Source of the DNA: DASRDU01 sp035652435
Lineage (GTDB): Bacteria > Acidobacteriota > Blastocatellia > RBC074
Assembly: GCA_035652435.1 (NCBI GenBank)
Contig: DASRDU010000075.1
Coordinates: 1 to 64,000, forward strand
DNA: 64,000 nt
Direction of reading: 5' to 3'
Below the pieces are notes generated by a model. It had not been told where the DNA came from. It did no database searches and saw nothing but the letters and a program-made list of their open reading frames with translations. The position numbers were made by a program, and so were the translations under genes. The first letter of the stretch is position 1; each line of letters opens with the position of its first letter. Positions 17,413 to 25,965 of this stretch are shown one piece after another.

Positions 17413-17941
17413 CCATTGCCCCGTGTTGTTCCAGCCAGCGTTCGGCTTCCCGCGGGAAGCGAAATCTGATCTTCTGCAAATACGCGTACGCCGGGTCAGT
17501 CATCACCTGCGAAAGGTAGCGTCGCCTGGGCCAGTACGTCCGCAACGCCCAGAGGATGATTGACTCATTTGAGAAGGTGCGCCCCCACGTTTCGCGGTTG
17601 CCGTTGCAGCAAATTTCACCCGACCGTATCCGGCGCAGCGTGCGAAGGAGCAGCCGCCACAGGACGATGCGAAATGGGTAATCAAGCCACACCAGCGTGT
17701 CGGCGCGCGGCCACGTGAGCCAACCGACCTGCCTGAAGTAATTGCCGTCCACTACCCACGCCGGCCCTTCGGTCAGTTTTGCAACCTGCTCGACAATCTT
17801 TTCCGTCGGCGCCGGCGTCCAGTTCGGCGCCCAGCTCAGTTCATCCAACTCGATGTGTGGCGCGCCCAGCAACCGCGCCAGCCTCGCCGCAAACATGCTT
17901 TTGCCCGATCCGGTACTGCCGACGACGATGACTCGTTTCAT
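17390..17941 (-). CDS. P-loop kinase-like protein (FlaR/DNA-topology-modulation family)
   Basis: A 183-residue adenylate-kinase-like P-loop NTPase. The Walker A motif GSTGSGKS is at about 8-15, followed by the family pattern HIELDELSWAPNW and WVVDGNYF, then an Arg-rich helix and WLDYPFRIVLWRLL. These proteins are often labelled 'DNA topology modulation protein FlaR', but real activity is unknown; a small-molecule kinase role is likely from the fold. The start at 17941 is preferred because the family begins M-K-R-V-I-V-V-G; an ATG at 17956 adds five residues. It overlaps ypdA, so translation is probably coupled. Confidence 0.75.
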   Translation of the reverse strand: MKRVIVVGSTGSGKSMFAARLARLLGAPHIELDELSWAPNWTPAPTEKIVEQVAKLTEGPAWVVDGNYFRQVGWLTWPRADTLVWLDYPFRIVLWRLLLRTLRRIRSGEICCNGNRETWGRTFSNESIILWALRTYWPRRRYLSQVMTDPAYAYLQKIRFRFPREAERWLEQHGAMDGHAEFI

Positions 17942-17956
17942 GCCGTGCCTGCGCAC

Positions 17957-18322
17957 TCAGGAGTTCTCAACGCGATGATCTTCAAAGTAGAACGCCGGGC
18001 CGCAGACGAGCAGCAGCCTCATCTCCTCACGGCCCGTATTCGTCAGCGTGTGGCGATTGTTTCTCGGGATGTAAATCGCGTCGCCCGGGCCGACCTCACG
18101 CGACTCAGCGCCAACCGTCATCACGCCACTGCCGCTGAGAATGTAGTAAATCTCTTCCAGCACTTCATGATGATGTGGCGTCACGGCTTTGCCCGGCGGC
18201 AGCGTCTCTTCCGCCAGACTGCACTGTGTGATCGGCGAAGTCGTGCGGTCAATCAGCGGGCGGATTTCCGATCCGTGCGGAGTGTTGAGAATTCCGGAGT
18301 CCCTGCGATTAACAATGAGCAT
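17957..18322 (-). CDS. Cupin-domain protein
   Basis: A 121-residue single cupin. The two cupin motifs are visible: motif 1 as HHHEVLEEIYYILSGSG (metal ligands His-x-His...Glu) and motif 2 as GPGDAIYIPRNNRHTLTN with the last metal His. It is a small soluble metal-binding beta-barrel, resembling mannose-6-phosphate-isomerase-type cupins often found as dioxygenase-like or sensor domains. It sits 5 bases after the TIM-barrel gene and 15 before the P-loop gene, so these minus-strand genes are likely one transcript. Substrate unknown. Confidence 0.82.
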   Translation of the reverse strand: MLIVNRRDSGILNTPHGSEIRPLIDRTTSPITQCSLAEETLPPGKAVTPHHHEVLEEIYYILSGSGVMTVGAESREVGPGDAIYIPRNNRHTLTNTGREEMRLLLVCGPAFYFEDHRVENS

Positions 18323-18327
18323 TTCAG

Positions 18328-19209
18328 TTACAGGCCTGCCAGCACCTTCTCCAGAAACTCGCGATTCGCCTTTGCATTCGCCGTCACTTCTTCCGGCTTA
18401 TCGCTGAGCGCGCAGCACTCGACCATGACGGGGCCACTAAAGCCTGCCGACTTCAGAGTTTTGAAAACGGCGCCGAAATCAACCTTGCCAGTACCGAATT
18501 GAATCATCACTTCGCTCTTCGGCTGCGCGCAATCCTTCGCGCAAAAGCCGGTGACATACTGCGCGATGGGCTTCAGCTCTTCGACCGGATCCTTGCCGGT
18601 GTAGTAAATAATGTTGCCTGCGTCGTACCAGATTTTGAAATTCGGGTGGCCGACTTCCTTAATGCAGCGCAGGATTTCTTCGGAAGCGCCGCTGCCGCCG
18701 CCGTGCGGCTTCATCACCAGTTTGACTTCCCTCTCCTTCGCATAAGCCGCCGCGTCGCTCATCACTTTGTAGAAATGGCCGTACTCCTCCGGCTTGTCCA
18801 CGCCGAAGGTCAGCACGTATTCGAGCTTCAGGAAGTGTGCGTTATCAATCTGTTTGCGGACTTCGCGGATCGAATCTTCGAGCGGGATGCTGTGGCGGGA
18901 GCGCAACGCCCCCATGTTCGCTTTCAGCCCGCGCTCGGCGATCTTCTTTTTCAGGCCGTCCAGATATTCCGGCGTCGCGTCGGCACCAATGAACGGCTCG
19001 TCCTTCGTGCGACTGAGCAGCCCGGTCAGTTTGTAGCCTGCAGCCTTGATGCCGTCGAGCGTGACGTCATAGTTCCATTTCGTCCAGGGACGATTGAAAC
19101 ATCCGATCTGCCATTTGACGCCTTTTGCTTCCACAACATCTGCGCCTGAAAGATTGAGGGTTGCCGCGCCGGCGATGGCAGCCTGCTGAATAAATTCTCG
19201 ACGGTTCAT
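18328..19209 (-). CDS. Tat-exported sugar phosphate isomerase/epimerase-like TIM-barrel protein
   Basis: A 293-residue AP-endonuclease-2-type TIM barrel (xylose isomerase-like family). The N-terminus MNRREFIQQAA...GAATLNLSGA is a twin-arginine signal, so the protein probably folds in the cytoplasm and is exported with its metal. Barrel motifs include LVMKPHGGG, IWYDAGN and the C-terminal PVMVECCALSD. Related exported proteins act on sugars or inositols, but specificity cannot be read. ATG 19209 is chosen; an in-frame GTG at 19221 is possible. It is followed closely by the cupin gene. Confidence 0.82.
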   Translation of the reverse strand: MNRREFIQQAAIAGAATLNLSGADVVEAKGVKWQIGCFNRPWTKWNYDVTLDGIKAAGYKLTGLLSRTKDEPFIGADATPEYLDGLKKKIAERGLKANMGALRSRHSIPLEDSIREVRKQIDNAHFLKLEYVLTFGVDKPEEYGHFYKVMSDAAAYAKEREVKLVMKPHGGGSGASEEILRCIKEVGHPNFKIWYDAGNIIYYTGKDPVEELKPIAQYVTGFCAKDCAQPKSEVMIQFGTGKVDFGAVFKTLKSAGFSGPVMVECCALSDKPEEVTANAKANREFLEKVLAGL

Positions 19210-19229
19210 AGTGATGGTCACTGAGTCGG

Positions 19230-19292
19230 GACAGGATTTACAGGATGGACAAGATGGCTGAACGATTCATCCTGTGTCCTGTAAATCCTGTC
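19230..19292. repeat. Inverted repeat built of ACAGGATTT-like units
   Basis: GACAGGATTTACAGGA at 19230-19245 is exactly complementary to TCCTGTAAATCCTGTC at 19277-19292 (16 bp, 31-base loop). The left arm continues as 9-base units acaggattt-acaggatgg-acaagatgg. It lies between argG and the exported TIM-barrel gene. No T-run follows on either strand, so it is a dispersed-type intergenic repeat more than a classic terminator. Confidence 0.6.
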
Positions 19293-19313
19293 TGATTTGT
19301 TTTCGTTACGGCG

Positions 19314-20516
19314 TTACTTTTTTGTCAAAGCCTGAACCTTCAGCGGCAGGCCGAAGATGTTGATGAAGCCCGCGGCATCACGCTGATCGTAGCTCGCGCC
19401 CATCGTGAACGATGAGAGGTCGGGACGATACAACGTGGTCGGCGACGTCCGCCCGGCGATGATCACGTTGCCTTTGTAGAGCTTCAGCCTCGTCGTGCCG
19501 TTCACGTTCTCGGCCAGCCGGTTGACGAAGGCGTCGAGCGATTCGCGCAGCGGGGTGAACCACTGGCCGAAGTAAACCATCTCGGCGTACTTGAGCGCGA
19601 GCTGTTCCTTGAAGTGTGCCGACTCGCGGTCGAGCGTCAGGGCTTCGATTTCCCGGAGCGCCGCGAGCAGCAGGGTGCCGCCCGGCGTCTCGTAACAGCC
19701 TCGCGATTTGATCCCGACCAGACGGTTCTCGACCAGATCAATCCGGCCGACGGCGTTGCGGCTGCCGATCTGGTTGAGCTTTTCGAGCAGCGGGACGGGG
19801 TCGAGTCTCTCGCCGTTGACGGCGACCGGCGTGGCCTTTTCAAAAGTGATCTCGACGTATTCGGGTTTGTCCGGCGCCTCTTCCGGCGATCTGGTCAGCG
19901 TATACATCGCCTCTTCGGGTTCGCTCGCCGGGTCTTCGAGGATGCCGCCCTCGTGCGAGATGTGCCAGATGTTCCGGTCGCGGCTGTAAATTTTTTCGCG
20001 GCTGGCCGTGATCGGGATTTTGCGCTCGGTCGCGTAATCAATCGCGTCTTCGCGCGACACGATATCCCACTCGCGCCAGGGGGCGATGACCTGCATTTCG
20101 GGCGCGAGCGCCTTGTAAGTCAGTTCGAAACGCACCTGGTCGTTGCCCTTGCCCGTGCAGCCGTGGCAGAGCGCGTCGCAACCCGTCGCCTGCGCAATCT
20201 CAACCTGTTTTTTCGCGATCACCGGGCGCGCGAAGGAAGTACCGAGCAGGTATTTGTGTTCGTAGACGGCGCCGGCGCGCAGCGTCGGGTAGATGTACTC
20301 GCTGACGAATTCGTGGCGCAGGTCTTCGATGTAAATTTCCGCCGCGCCGGTCGCGATGGCCTTCTCGCGCAACCCGTCGAGTTCTTCGCCCTGACCCACG
20401 TCAGCGGCAATCGCGACGACCTCGCAGTGATAGTTCTCTTTGAGCCAGGGGATGATGATCGAAGTGTCGAGCCCGCCCGAATAGGCGAGCGCGACCTTCT
20501 TTGCTTGTGCGGTCAT
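19314..20516 (-). CDS. argG: Argininosuccinate synthase
   Basis: ArgG condenses citrulline and aspartate with ATP to argininosuccinate, the penultimate step of arginine synthesis. From ATG 20516 the protein is 400 residues, the usual length. It has the PP-loop ATP motif LAYSGGLDTSIIIPWL at the start, HGCTGKGNDQVRFE in the middle and the GRTSPTTLY segment. The longer frame from 20615 adds residues not seen in the family. GGAGG lies about 13 bases before the ATG. Other arg genes are absent from the window. Confidence 0.96.
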   Translation of the reverse strand: MTAQAKKVALAYSGGLDTSIIIPWLKENYHCEVVAIAADVGQGEELDGLREKAIATGAAEIYIEDLRHEFVSEYIYPTLRAGAVYEHKYLLGTSFARPVIAKKQVEIAQATGCDALCHGCTGKGNDQVRFELTYKALAPEMQVIAPWREWDIVSREDAIDYATERKIPITASREKIYSRDRNIWHISHEGGILEDPASEPEEAMYTLTRSPEEAPDKPEYVEITFEKATPVAVNGERLDPVPLLEKLNQIGSRNAVGRIDLVENRLVGIKSRGCYETPGGTLLLAALREIEALTLDRESAHFKEQLALKYAEMVYFGQWFTPLRESLDAFVNRLAENVNGTTRLKLYKGNVIIAGRTSPTTLYRPDLSSFTMGASYDQRDAAGFINIFGLPLKVQALTKK

Positions 20517-20571
20517 TCTGGTAACGCAGTGCCTCCATAAATTGATTGTGGTGGATTCGAAATGAGCGCGG

Positions 20572-20577
20572 ATTATA
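20572..20577 (-). promoter_or_regulatory. Candidate -10 box of argG
   Basis: A perfect TATAAT on the minus strand about 55 bases before the argG ATG. A -35 with good spacing is not evident, so this rests on the -10 match and the position in the divergent intergenic region. No obvious arginine operator was identified. Confidence 0.4.
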
Positions 20578-20647
20578 CACGCTGGCCGGGGAAAATCGTA
20601 GCAGGCGCGGGGCATGACAAGGGCCCGCGATTTTAAGGTTAAGACGG

Positions 20648-20676
20648 TTTACATTTTGTTTTTGCCGTGCTAAAAG
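20648..20676 (+). promoter_or_regulatory. Candidate promoter for the CAP/TIGR03437 gene
   Basis: TTTACA at 20648-20653, a 17-base spacer and TAAAAG at 20671-20676 give a reasonable sigma-70-like pair. It would produce a roughly 350-base leader before ATG 21029. No operator was recognised. Confidence 0.35.
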
Positions 20677-21028
20677 TATGGCGCGTTAATGCCCCGGTTA
20701 TGCGGTCTGTAATGCCGGAGCGGTCCTCAACCGTTGAATCTGTAAGCAGAACAATTCACTTTGCCCTTGATCGCAGCTAATAAGCGCTCTTCGTTCGTGG
20801 TCGACTTGAGACGAGCGGAGATCACGTTCAGCACTGCCTCGGATTGTTACTCAAGTAACCCCTGTAATGTGCTGGATCGTTTATTAACTCAACCGTTCAA
20901 GGCCCGGTTTTATCGTACTTCCCCGGCAAGGGGTGTCCCTGCGCATTGCCCTGTGTAGCGCAGCCCTGATTGCTTTTGCGGTAAACCTGTCACGCTCCTG
21001 TGCGGTTCCCTGTTTCGGAGTACACCCC

Positions 21029-22270
21029 ATGAAGTGTTTACGAGATTCGTCTCTCCCCCGTGTCACCCGTCTGTTCATTGCGACCCTGACTTCTCTGATC
21101 GTCGTTGCCATCGTCTCCGCCACAACTCTCGCACAGACGCCCGTCCTCGATGCCGAGGAGCAGGCTTTTCTGAAATTGATCAACGATTACCGTGCCCAGA
21201 ACGGGCTCTCGGCACTCAAGGTTTCCATCGCGCTGACAACTGCCGCGAAATGGATGAGCGGTGACATGGCCGCGAAGAATTACTTCCCCTCCAACCACGT
21301 TGACAGTCTGGGCCGCGACCCGTTCAAGCGGATGGCGGATTTCGGCTACGGCTACAACAGCTGGCGCGGCGAAAATATCGCCGCCGGTTATGCCGACGCG
21401 GCCAACACTTTCAACCAGTGGAAAAACTCGCCGGGCCACAATGCGAACATGCTCAATGCGAATTACACGGTGATCGGGATCGGGCGCGTGTACGGCCCCA
21501 GTGCGACTTACCGCTGGTACTGGACCAATGACTTCGGCAGTTACGTGGACGCCACGATGGACGCCGGTCAACCGGTGCCGACCACCGTCCCGAACGTCGC
21601 GACGGTGAATGCTGCGAGCTATCAGGGGATGGTCACGCCCGACTCCCTCGCGGCGACTTACGGGTCGAATCTGACCTCAGTCACTGTTTCCGCGACTTCT
21701 CTTCCGCTGCCGACCGTGCTGGGGAATACGACCGTCACGGTTGACGGCACTGCCGCGCAATTGCTCTTCGTCTCGCCGACTCAGATCAACTACGTCGTGC
21801 CGCGCGGGCTCGCGGCGGGGACATCAACTGTCCGCGTCACTACCAATGGATCGCTGGTTGCGAGCGGGAAGGTCAGCATGAACATGGTGAACCCGAGCAT
21901 CTTCACCTTCTCGGCCAACGGTCAGGGGGTGCCCGCCGGGCTGACGACTTTTGACGGCATCTACTTCCAGTCCGTCGCCAACCCTGACGGGACGGCGCGC
22001 CCGCTGAGCGCCGGGACGAATGCGAACCCGAATTACCTCGTCCTGTTCTGCACTGGGATCCGCAATCGCCAGTCGCTATCCGGCGTGCAGGTCTCGATTG
22101 GAGGGGTCGGGGCTGAAGTTCAGTACGCCGGGGCGCAGGGAGGTTTCGCCGGGCTGGACCAGATCAACGTGAAGATTCCGACGAGCCTGCGCAGCAGGGG
22201 TAGTGTTGACGTCGTGATCACCGCCGACGGCTACACCGCAAACAGGGTGACTCTGAATATCGGGAGTTAA
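21029..22270 (+). CDS. Secreted CAP/SCP-domain protein with TIGR03437 C-terminus
   Basis: A 413-residue exported protein. A signal peptide (about 10-36, cleavage after LAQ) is followed by a CAP/SCP domain (about 40-170) with the conserved SNHVDS, RGENIAAGY and WKNSPGHNANML motifs, then a TIGR03437 domain (about 185-413) with SPTQINYVVP and GLDQINVKIP. TIGR03437 is an Ig-like C-terminal domain concentrated in Acidobacteriota secreted proteins and probably mediates surface retention or export. CAP domains bind lipids or other ligands; bacterial roles are little known. GGAG lies 8 bases before ATG 21029. The longer frame from 20933 is not preferred. Confidence 0.88.
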   Translation: MKCLRDSSLPRVTRLFIATLTSLIVVAIVSATTLAQTPVLDAEEQAFLKLINDYRAQNGLSALKVSIALTTAAKWMSGDMAAKNYFPSNHVDSLGRDPFKRMADFGYGYNSWRGENIAAGYADAANTFNQWKNSPGHNANMLNANYTVIGIGRVYGPSATYRWYWTNDFGSYVDATMDAGQPVPTTVPNVATVNAASYQGMVTPDSLAATYGSNLTSVTVSATSLPLPTVLGNTTVTVDGTAAQLLFVSPTQINYVVPRGLAAGTSTVRVTTNGSLVASGKVSMNMVNPSIFTFSANGQGVPAGLTTFDGIYFQSVANPDGTARPLSAGTNANPNYLVLFCTGIRNRQSLSGVQVSIGGVGAEVQYAGAQGGFAGLDQINVKIPTSLRSRGSVDVVITADGYTANRVTLNIGS

Positions 22271-22314
22271 GACTCCGGCAAAATCACTGGTCACCCTCCA
22301 CCACTGAAGTTGTC

Positions 22315-22374
22315 GGAAAAAACGAAGGGCGCCCGGACTCGCCTGTCGAAGTCCGGGCGCCCTTCGTTTTTTCC
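22315..22374. terminator. Bidirectional intrinsic terminator
   Basis: A perfect 25-bp inverted repeat (22315-22339 and 22350-22374) around a 10-base loop. The GC-rich stem core AAGGGCGCCCGGACT is flanked by A6 on one side and T6 on the other, so it works as a rho-independent terminator on both strands. It lies between the convergent CAP-domain gene (ending 22270) and pdxA (ending 22416). Confidence 0.93.
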
Positions 22375-22415
22375 GTGCCTTTACCTCAGGGCAGCTTTGC
22401 TGCCGTCAGCCCCTG

Positions 22416-23504
22416 TCACTCGCCACTCGCTGCGCTGGCTCCCTGTTTTGACCGGCGGACGAAATCGGCGGCGAGTCTGATGGCGATGACCATGCTTGAA
22501 TGATCGGCTTTACCCTGACCGGCGATATCGAAGGCGGTCCCGTGATCAACCGAGGTGCGAATGAATGGCAGCCCGATGGTGACGTTGACGGCCTCGCCGA
22601 AGGAGAGACACTTGACGGGGATCAGTCCCTGGTCGTGATAGCAGGAGACGACGACGTCGAACTCGCCGCGCGCCGCGCGCAGGAAAATGGTGTCGCCGGC
22701 GAAGGGGCCGCTGACGTTGATGTCATCATTCAGCCGGCAGGATTCGATGGCCGGGATCATCTCCGCGGCCTCCTCAAATCCGAACAGCCCGCCCTCGCCG
22801 CCGTGCGGGTTGAGCGCCGCGACTGCGATGCGAGGCTGGTCGAATCCGTAGCGCAGGAACTCACGATGCACGAGCCGGATCAGGCTTTCGAGGCGCGGCT
22901 TCCTGACCTGCTTGATGGCTTCGGCCAGTGACAGATGGGTGGTCAGCAGCGCGACCCGCAAGCCCGGCGCGATAAAAGTCATGGCGAATTCTTCGGTCGC
23001 CGTCAGGTGCGCGAGCAGTTCGGTGTGACCGGGGAAAGGGTAGCCGCCAAGGTAAAGCGAGCTTTTATTGATCGGCGCGGTCGTGATCGCATCGAGTTCA
23101 CCCATCTGACACAGGCGCGCGGCGGCTTCGATGAATTCAGCCGCCGCGCGCCCACACACCGCCTGTTCTTTCCCCATCTCGATGGAGCCGGGAATGTTGT
23201 TCAGGTTGTAGATGACGGGAGAGTCGAGGTCAGGCGGCAGCGGCGTCAGACTGGCCGGTTCGGCCTGAATGACATCGAGCCCGCGCGTGAGGTTGAAGAC
23301 CCGCGCCCAGTGCGCGAGGTACTGGGCATCACCGATAATGACCGGGATGCAGGCTTCCAGAACTTCGGGGCTGGCCACGGCCTTGAGGGTCACTTCCGGA
23401 CCGATGCCGGACGGGTCTCCGATAGTGATGCCGATGCGCGGACGCCACCCGGCCGGTTCACTGACCGGGGCGCCGGCTTCTGATTCAGTCCGGGCTTCAA
23501 TCAT
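22416..23504 (-). CDS. pdxA: 4-hydroxythreonine-4-phosphate dehydrogenase
   Basis: PdxA oxidises 4-phosphohydroxy-L-threonine in the DXP-dependent route to pyridoxal 5'-phosphate. The 362-residue protein has the family start IGITIGDPSGIGPEV and the metal-binding histidine blocks PFPGHTELLAHL, ALNPHGGEGGLFG and YHDQGLIPVKCL, plus the C-terminal TSVDHGTAFDIAG. About 20 extra residues precede the core. It is the last gene of the minus-strand dcw-side block, 23 bases after the Hfq-like gene, and ends at the bidirectional terminator. Confidence 0.95.
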   Translation of the reverse strand: MIEARTESEAGAPVSEPAGWRPRIGITIGDPSGIGPEVTLKAVASPEVLEACIPVIIGDAQYLAHWARVFNLTRGLDVIQAEPASLTPLPPDLDSPVIYNLNNIPGSIEMGKEQAVCGRAAAEFIEAAARLCQMGELDAITTAPINKSSLYLGGYPFPGHTELLAHLTATEEFAMTFIAPGLRVALLTTHLSLAEAIKQVRKPRLESLIRLVHREFLRYGFDQPRIAVAALNPHGGEGGLFGFEEAAEMIPAIESCRLNDDINVSGPFAGDTIFLRAARGEFDVVVSCYHDQGLIPVKCLSFGEAVNVTIGLPFIRTSVDHGTAFDIAGQGKADHSSMVIAIRLAADFVRRSKQGASAASGE

Positions 23505-23527
23505 AAAGCCGCTTGCTTAAGGCTGCC

Positions 23528-23887
23528 TTAGTCGTCGGCCCCGTCCTGATCCTTGTAGAGGTACTTGATGTTGTGTTTGAGGATCAGAAGGTTGGGCGCT
23601 CCCTGACGGTGCAGTTTGAGACTGCCTTTGTCATACCACTCGATCGTGCCGTGCAGGACCTCGCCATCCTGTAAGACGATGACCATCGGCGTGCGCGCGT
23701 CCATCTGCTTCTTGTAATAGAAGCTCTCGGCGTTGGTCTGCTCCGGCGGCACGCGCTTGCGTTGGGCCGCATTGGAGCCACCCGACTGGTCACTTTGACT
23801 TTTCTGTTGAGGAGGCGGGGCATGACGCGCCTGTTGTTCGCGTTCCTTGACCTCTGCCAGTGTTGTTCGAATCAGTTTCCTGTTCAC
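23528..23887 (-). CDS. hfq: Hfq-like RNA chaperone with N-terminal extension
   Basis: A 119-residue protein whose last ~65 residues fit the Sm fold of Hfq: an N-terminal helix (AESFYYKKQMDAR), Sm1 with VIVLQDGEVLHGTIEWYDKGSLKL, and Sm2 as LILKHNIKYLYKD, which contains the KH pair of the hallmark Y-K-H-A motif. Unlike proteobacterial Hfq, which begins at the Sm helix, it has a ~50-residue polar Gln/Arg/Pro-rich N-terminal extension and almost no C-terminal tail. It probably forms a hexamer and binds RNA. The start is GTG 23887 with GAGGAG 9 bases upstream. The gene precedes pdxA. Confidence 0.75.
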   Translation of the reverse strand: MNRKLIRTTLAEVKEREQQARHAPPPQQKSQSDQSGGSNAAQRKRVPPEQTNAESFYYKKQMDARTPMVIVLQDGEVLHGTIEWYDKGSLKLHRQGAPNLLILKHNIKYLYKDQDGADD

Positions 23888-24387
23888 TTTCTTTAGCTCC
23901 TCTGTCGAGAGATGTTATGGGGTGCTGTCCCTGATGAGTTTTTACCCTGCGCCGAAAACCCGGGCGCCCGGCAGATCAACGCCAACCACCCGGGTTCCTC
24001 GGTTCATTATTCCTTCGAGTTACTGGTGTAAGACTCAGGCTGCGTGCCCCCGGGGGGCCACGCGATACCAGACGCTTGTTGCGACGGGGCCAACCTGGCT
24101 GCTCACCAGACCGCTTGAATCGAGAGATTCCTCACGAGAGATCATCTGAGGAATGACGCGGGGGTTACCGCTGGCATCAAGCCAGAACGCAGCGGCAATC
24201 AAAACTAAATTCTGCTATTCACTTATGGATGTATGCTACATCAACCCGCCTGATCAGGCAAGGCGAACGCCGTTAATCAAAGTGAGGAGTGATCGGCTGA
24301 AAGCTCCGGAATCAGGAGGTAAAGCCATCGGAGAGTAGTCGAGCGTCCGACATCAGGGCCCGGCAATTGCGGTGCTTTCAGACTCGT
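23888..24387. other. Intergenic region between ftsZ and the Hfq-like gene
   Basis: A 500-base region downstream of ftsZ. No tRNA, intrinsic terminator with a T-run, or known riboswitch was recognised by eye. On the minus strand a stretch of about 58 codons ending near 24050 reads plausibly as protein but lacks an ATG and a ribosome binding site; it may be a remnant. The promoter of the hfq-pdxA unit must lie here but was not identified. Confidence 0.45.
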
Positions 24388-25515
24388 TCAGTCAGCTTTT
24401 TTGCGAATAAAAGTGGGTACGTCAAGGTCTTCAGAGCCGCGCCCCGGTGGGGGCGAAGGAGGCCCGCTCGGCCGCGGCGGCGAAGGCGGAGGCCCGCTCG
24501 GGCGAACCGGGAAGTTGTGCAGGTTCTCGTTCGCCTTCTCAAAACCGGTGGCGATGACAGTGATCTTCATCTCGTTCTGCAGCCGCTCGTCAGTCACCGT
24601 GCCGAAGATGATGTTGGCGTCCGGGTCGGCGTGACTGTGAATGACCTTCATCGCCTCATCCACTTCAAACAGCGAGAGGTCCGAGCCGCCGGTGATGTTG
24701 ACGAGGACGCCTCTGGCACCTTCAATCGAAGCTTCTTCGAGCAGCGGGCTCGAAATGGCCCGCTGTGTGGCTTCGAGCGCGCGGTTGTCACCGAGCCCAT
24801 GTCCGGTCCCCATCAGCGCGATGCCCATCCCCTTCATCACTGCCTTCACGTCGGCAAAGTCCACGTTGATGTAACCGGGGATGGTGATCAGATCCGAGAT
24901 CCCCTGGACGGCCTGACGCAACACGTCGTCGGCCATGCGGAATGAATCGGCCAGCGACATGCTGCGATCCACCGTCTGGATCAGCCTTTCATTCGGGATC
25001 GTGATCAGCGTGTCAACGACCGAACGCAGTTCCTGCATCCCGGCCTCCGCCTGCTTCATGCGGTGGCGTCCTTCGAACGGGAAGGGCTTGGTCACGACGG
25101 CCACGGTCAGGGCGCCCAGTTCGGAAGCGAGCGAAGCAATGATCGGCGCGGCCCCAGTTCCCGTCCCGCCGCCCAGGCCCACGGTCACAAAGACCATGTC
25201 GGCGCCTTCGAGCGACTCAATGATTTTTTCAGTATCTTCGAGCGCCGCGTCGCGCCCGATCTCCGGGTTGGCCCCGGCCCCCAGGCCTTTAGTCAGTTTC
25301 GCGCCGATTTGCAGCTTGTGCGAAGCCCGGGACTTCTTCAACGCCTGAAGGTCGGTATTGGCAACGAGGAATTCAATGCCGTCAATCTCCGCATCAATCA
25401 TGTGGTTGACGGCATTGCTGCCACCGCCGCCGACACCGATCACCTTGATGCGAGCGCCACTGGTCGGAGGTTCATCGCCAAACGTGAAGTTCAGCCCGTG
25501 ATCTTCTGCTTCCAT
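24388..25515 (-). CDS. ftsZ: Cell division protein FtsZ
   Basis: FtsZ is the tubulin-like GTPase that forms the division ring. The 375-residue protein has the N-terminal IKVIGVGGGGSNAVNHMI loop, the tubulin signature GGGTGTG at 115-121, the T7-loop region with VDFADVKAVM, a Pro/Gly-rich linker (about 335-360) and the conserved C-terminal peptide DVPTFIRKKAD that binds FtsA. A strong AGGAGG precedes the ATG. It is the last gene of the dcw cluster, separated from ftsA by 450 bases, so it probably has its own promoter too. Confidence 0.98.
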   Translation of the reverse strand: MEAEDHGLNFTFGDEPPTSGARIKVIGVGGGGSNAVNHMIDAEIDGIEFLVANTDLQALKKSRASHKLQIGAKLTKGLGAGANPEIGRDAALEDTEKIIESLEGADMVFVTVGLGGGTGTGAAPIIASLASELGALTVAVVTKPFPFEGRHRMKQAEAGMQELRSVVDTLITIPNERLIQTVDRSMSLADSFRMADDVLRQAVQGISDLITIPGYINVDFADVKAVMKGMGIALMGTGHGLGDNRALEATQRAISSPLLEEASIEGARGVLVNITGGSDLSLFEVDEAMKVIHSHADPDANIIFGTVTDERLQNEMKITVIATGFEKANENLHNFPVRPSGPPPSPPRPSGPPSPPPGRGSEDLDVPTFIRKKAD

Positions 25516-25965
25516 CCTGCGCCTCCTGCTCTCAGGTAATAGAAATTTGTCATTGCACTGCTTCTGTGACTTTTTCGTCTCAGTGAAGACGCCCGCAGCG
25601 TCTTCACCCGCCAGCTTTCTCTTCAGGGCATCGGTCCGGCACGGGGCTGACTCAGGGAGTGACGGCCTTAACCATTCGCTTAAGTCATACTACGAATCCC
25701 TTCAGTCTGATAGAGCTACTCCGTCTGGAAACACTATGCTGCGGGGATTCCGTCAAGGATCGGCATGCGTGAGTAAGACAATTCCGCCCTGAAAGCTGGC
25801 GCGCCATCTTGTATGAGCGGGTGGATTTTAGCACAAGATGTAGAATTGCCAAGGGCGGATGAAACTTTCAGAAAATTTTTCAGCCGGCGTCAACATCTTT
25901 CAACTTTTTCTCCTCAGGCACCCCCGGCACCCTGATTTTCAGCCGTCAGGCGCCAGTCACGCCCA
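25516..25965. other. Leader region between ftsA and ftsZ
   Basis: A 450-base spacer with no credible coding frame. On the minus strand it would form the ftsZ leader. It contains a perfect 10-bp stem with a 5-base loop (listed separately), and a second weaker inverted repeat, CATCTTGT at 25805-25812 with ACAAGATG at 25833-25840. Such a long gap inside an otherwise compact cluster suggests separate control of ftsZ levels. Confidence 0.5.
25583..25607 (-). promoter_or_regulatory. Stem-loop in the ftsZ leader
   Basis: GTGAAGACGC (25583-25592) and GCGTCTTCAC (25598-25607) form a perfect 10-bp stem with a 5-base loop, about 70 bases upstream of the ftsZ start. No T-run follows on either strand, so it is not an intrinsic terminator. 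A role in mRNA stability or leader structure is inference only. Confidence 0.4.

Larger units (their letters stand above)
20517..21028. other. Divergent promoter region between argG and the CAP-domain gene
   Basis: This 512-base gap separates two divergent genes. It holds a minus-strand TATAAT for argG and a plausible plus-strand promoter at 20648-20676 (listed separately). Between about 20680 and 21028 nothing else was recognised: no tRNA, no coding frame with a ribosome binding site, and no clear riboswitch. The plus-strand leader would be about 350 bases, which is long. Confidence 0.5.

Noticed and set aside
24050..24230. Minus-strand frame of about 58 codons between ftsZ and the Hfq-like gene, protein-like in composition
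   Set aside because: No ATG or GTG start, no ribosome binding site and no recognised domain. It could be a gene remnant but is not supported as a CDS.
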